This document shows positions 13,886 through 14,295 of a DNA stretch of 14,295 nucleotides, one piece after another (the stretch's first letter is position 1; every line of letters begins with the position of its first letter). Location: the NCBI GenBank assembly GCA_947630345.1, contig CANRHF010000033.1, positions 1 through 14,295 on the forward strand. Reading direction: 5' to 3'. The notes beneath the pieces were generated by a model that was not told where the DNA came from, did no database searches, and was given only the letters and a program-made list of their open reading frames with translations. Made by a program: the position numbers and the translations under genes. The DNA comes from an uncultured Oscillospiraceae bacterium. Lineage in GTDB: Bacteria > Bacillota > Clostridia > Oscillospirales > Oscillospiraceae.

Positions 13886-14295
13886 TGATTTTCCCCCAAG
13901 AGTTTGCGATAGATCTGCAAATCTTTTTCCTTGAACACATTAAAAATCACACGCTTGATTTTCACATTCCCATGCAAAAATTCTTTTACCGTGGCCGTGG
14001 CGATCTCCGCAGCCGTTTCATTCGGAAAATGAAACTCTCCGGTAGAAATACAGCAAAATGCAATGCTCTGGCAGCCATTTTCAGCCGCCAAACTCAGGCA
14101 GGAGCGATAACAGGATGCAAGCAGCTCGCAATCCCTTTTTGATACGCGGTGACTTATGATTGGTCCCACGGTATGTAAGATATATTTGCTCGGCAAATTA
14201 AAGGCCGGTGTTATTTTTGCCTGCCCGGTGGGTTCTTCATGTCCTTGCCGGTTCATAATCTCATCGCACAAAAGACGCAACTGAATGCCGCTTTT
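13879..14295 (-). CDS. SirTM-linked macrodomain protein, N-terminus beyond the window
   Basis: C-terminal 138 residues of a macrodomain hydrolase that removes ADP-ribose from proteins. The frame is open to the right edge, so the true start lies outside; a TTG at 14280 inside the frame is an internal leucine (GIQLRLLCDE), not a start. Visible family marks are LHTVGPII, AFCCISTGEFHFPNETAAEIA-like substrate loop residues (about 63-82 of the visible part), and VIFNVFKEKD near the end. The zinc-binding and ADP-ribose-binding NAAN part of this family would lie in the missing half. It precedes and overlaps the sirtuin gene, the arrangement expected of the writer/eraser pair. Base composition here is the lowest in GC of the window. 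Confidence 0.88.
   Translation of the reverse strand, partial: KSGIQLRLLCDEIMNRQGHEEPTGQAKITPAFNLPSKYILHTVGPIISHRVSKRDCELLASCYRSCLSLAAENGCQSIAFCCISTGEFHFPNETAAEIATATVKEFLHGNVKIKRVIFNVFKEKDLQIYRKLLGENQC

Noticed and set aside
1..14295. CRISPR arrays, tRNA or rRNA genes, insertion sequences, attachment sites
   Set aside because: No regular repeat-spacer series, cloverleaf, transposase or flanking direct repeats were seen on either strand.

Overview
The window looks like chromosomal DNA of a GC-rich, low-redundancy Firmicute of the gut type. An Oscillospiraceae-like organism (Flavonifractor/Oscillibacter neighbourhood) is my best guess. The grounds are strong AAGGAGG ribosome sites, codons ending mostly in G or C, a LytTR/AgrC-type two-component system, a GPH sugar symporter, a reversed-domain GH3 enzyme and a class M sirtuin with its macrodomain partner. 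The taxonomic call is inference; there is no rRNA or other marker gene here.

Region 1 (1-7071, all minus strand) is a probable glycoside-use operon, read from right to left: an intracellular GH78 alpha-L-rhamnosidase, a 12-helix GPH/MelB-type symporter, and a membrane-anchored GH3 glycosidase with the catalytic barrel at the C-terminal end. The last gene runs off the left edge. The gaps are only 49 and 66 bases, each gene has a good ribosome site, and each gap holds a small hairpin. A rhamnose-containing plant or bacterial glycoside is the likely substrate.

Region 2 (7072-9473, minus) holds a response regulator (LytTR DNA-binding domain) and a six- to seven-helix GHKL histidine kinase. They are coupled by a TGATG overlap and driven by a near-consensus promoter at 9351-9379. 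The pair ends in a terminator at 7222-7268. The 203-base gap before the rhamnosidase gene carries a second perfect terminator, a 14-base palindrome, and a candidate set of LytTR half-sites spaced 21 bases apart. The simplest reading is that the two-component system activates the glycoside operon.

Region 3 (9474-12924) holds glyA (serine hydroxymethyltransferase) joined by an ATGA overlap to an alpha/beta hydrolase on the minus strand, and a divergent metal-dependent amidohydrolase on the plus strand. The glyA leader has a promoter with a palindrome in its spacer, and a GC-rich hairpin followed by TTTTCT that looks like an attenuator.

Region 4 (12943-14295) starts with a two-way terminator and then, on the minus strand, carries a class M sirtuin (SirTM) overlapping the end of a SirTM-linked macrodomain gene that runs off the right edge. 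This is a known protein ADP-ribosylation/de-ADP-ribosylation pair. The region is visibly AT-richer than the rest. Its usual partners (GcvH-like protein, lipoate-protein ligase) are not in the window and, if present, would lie beyond the right edge.
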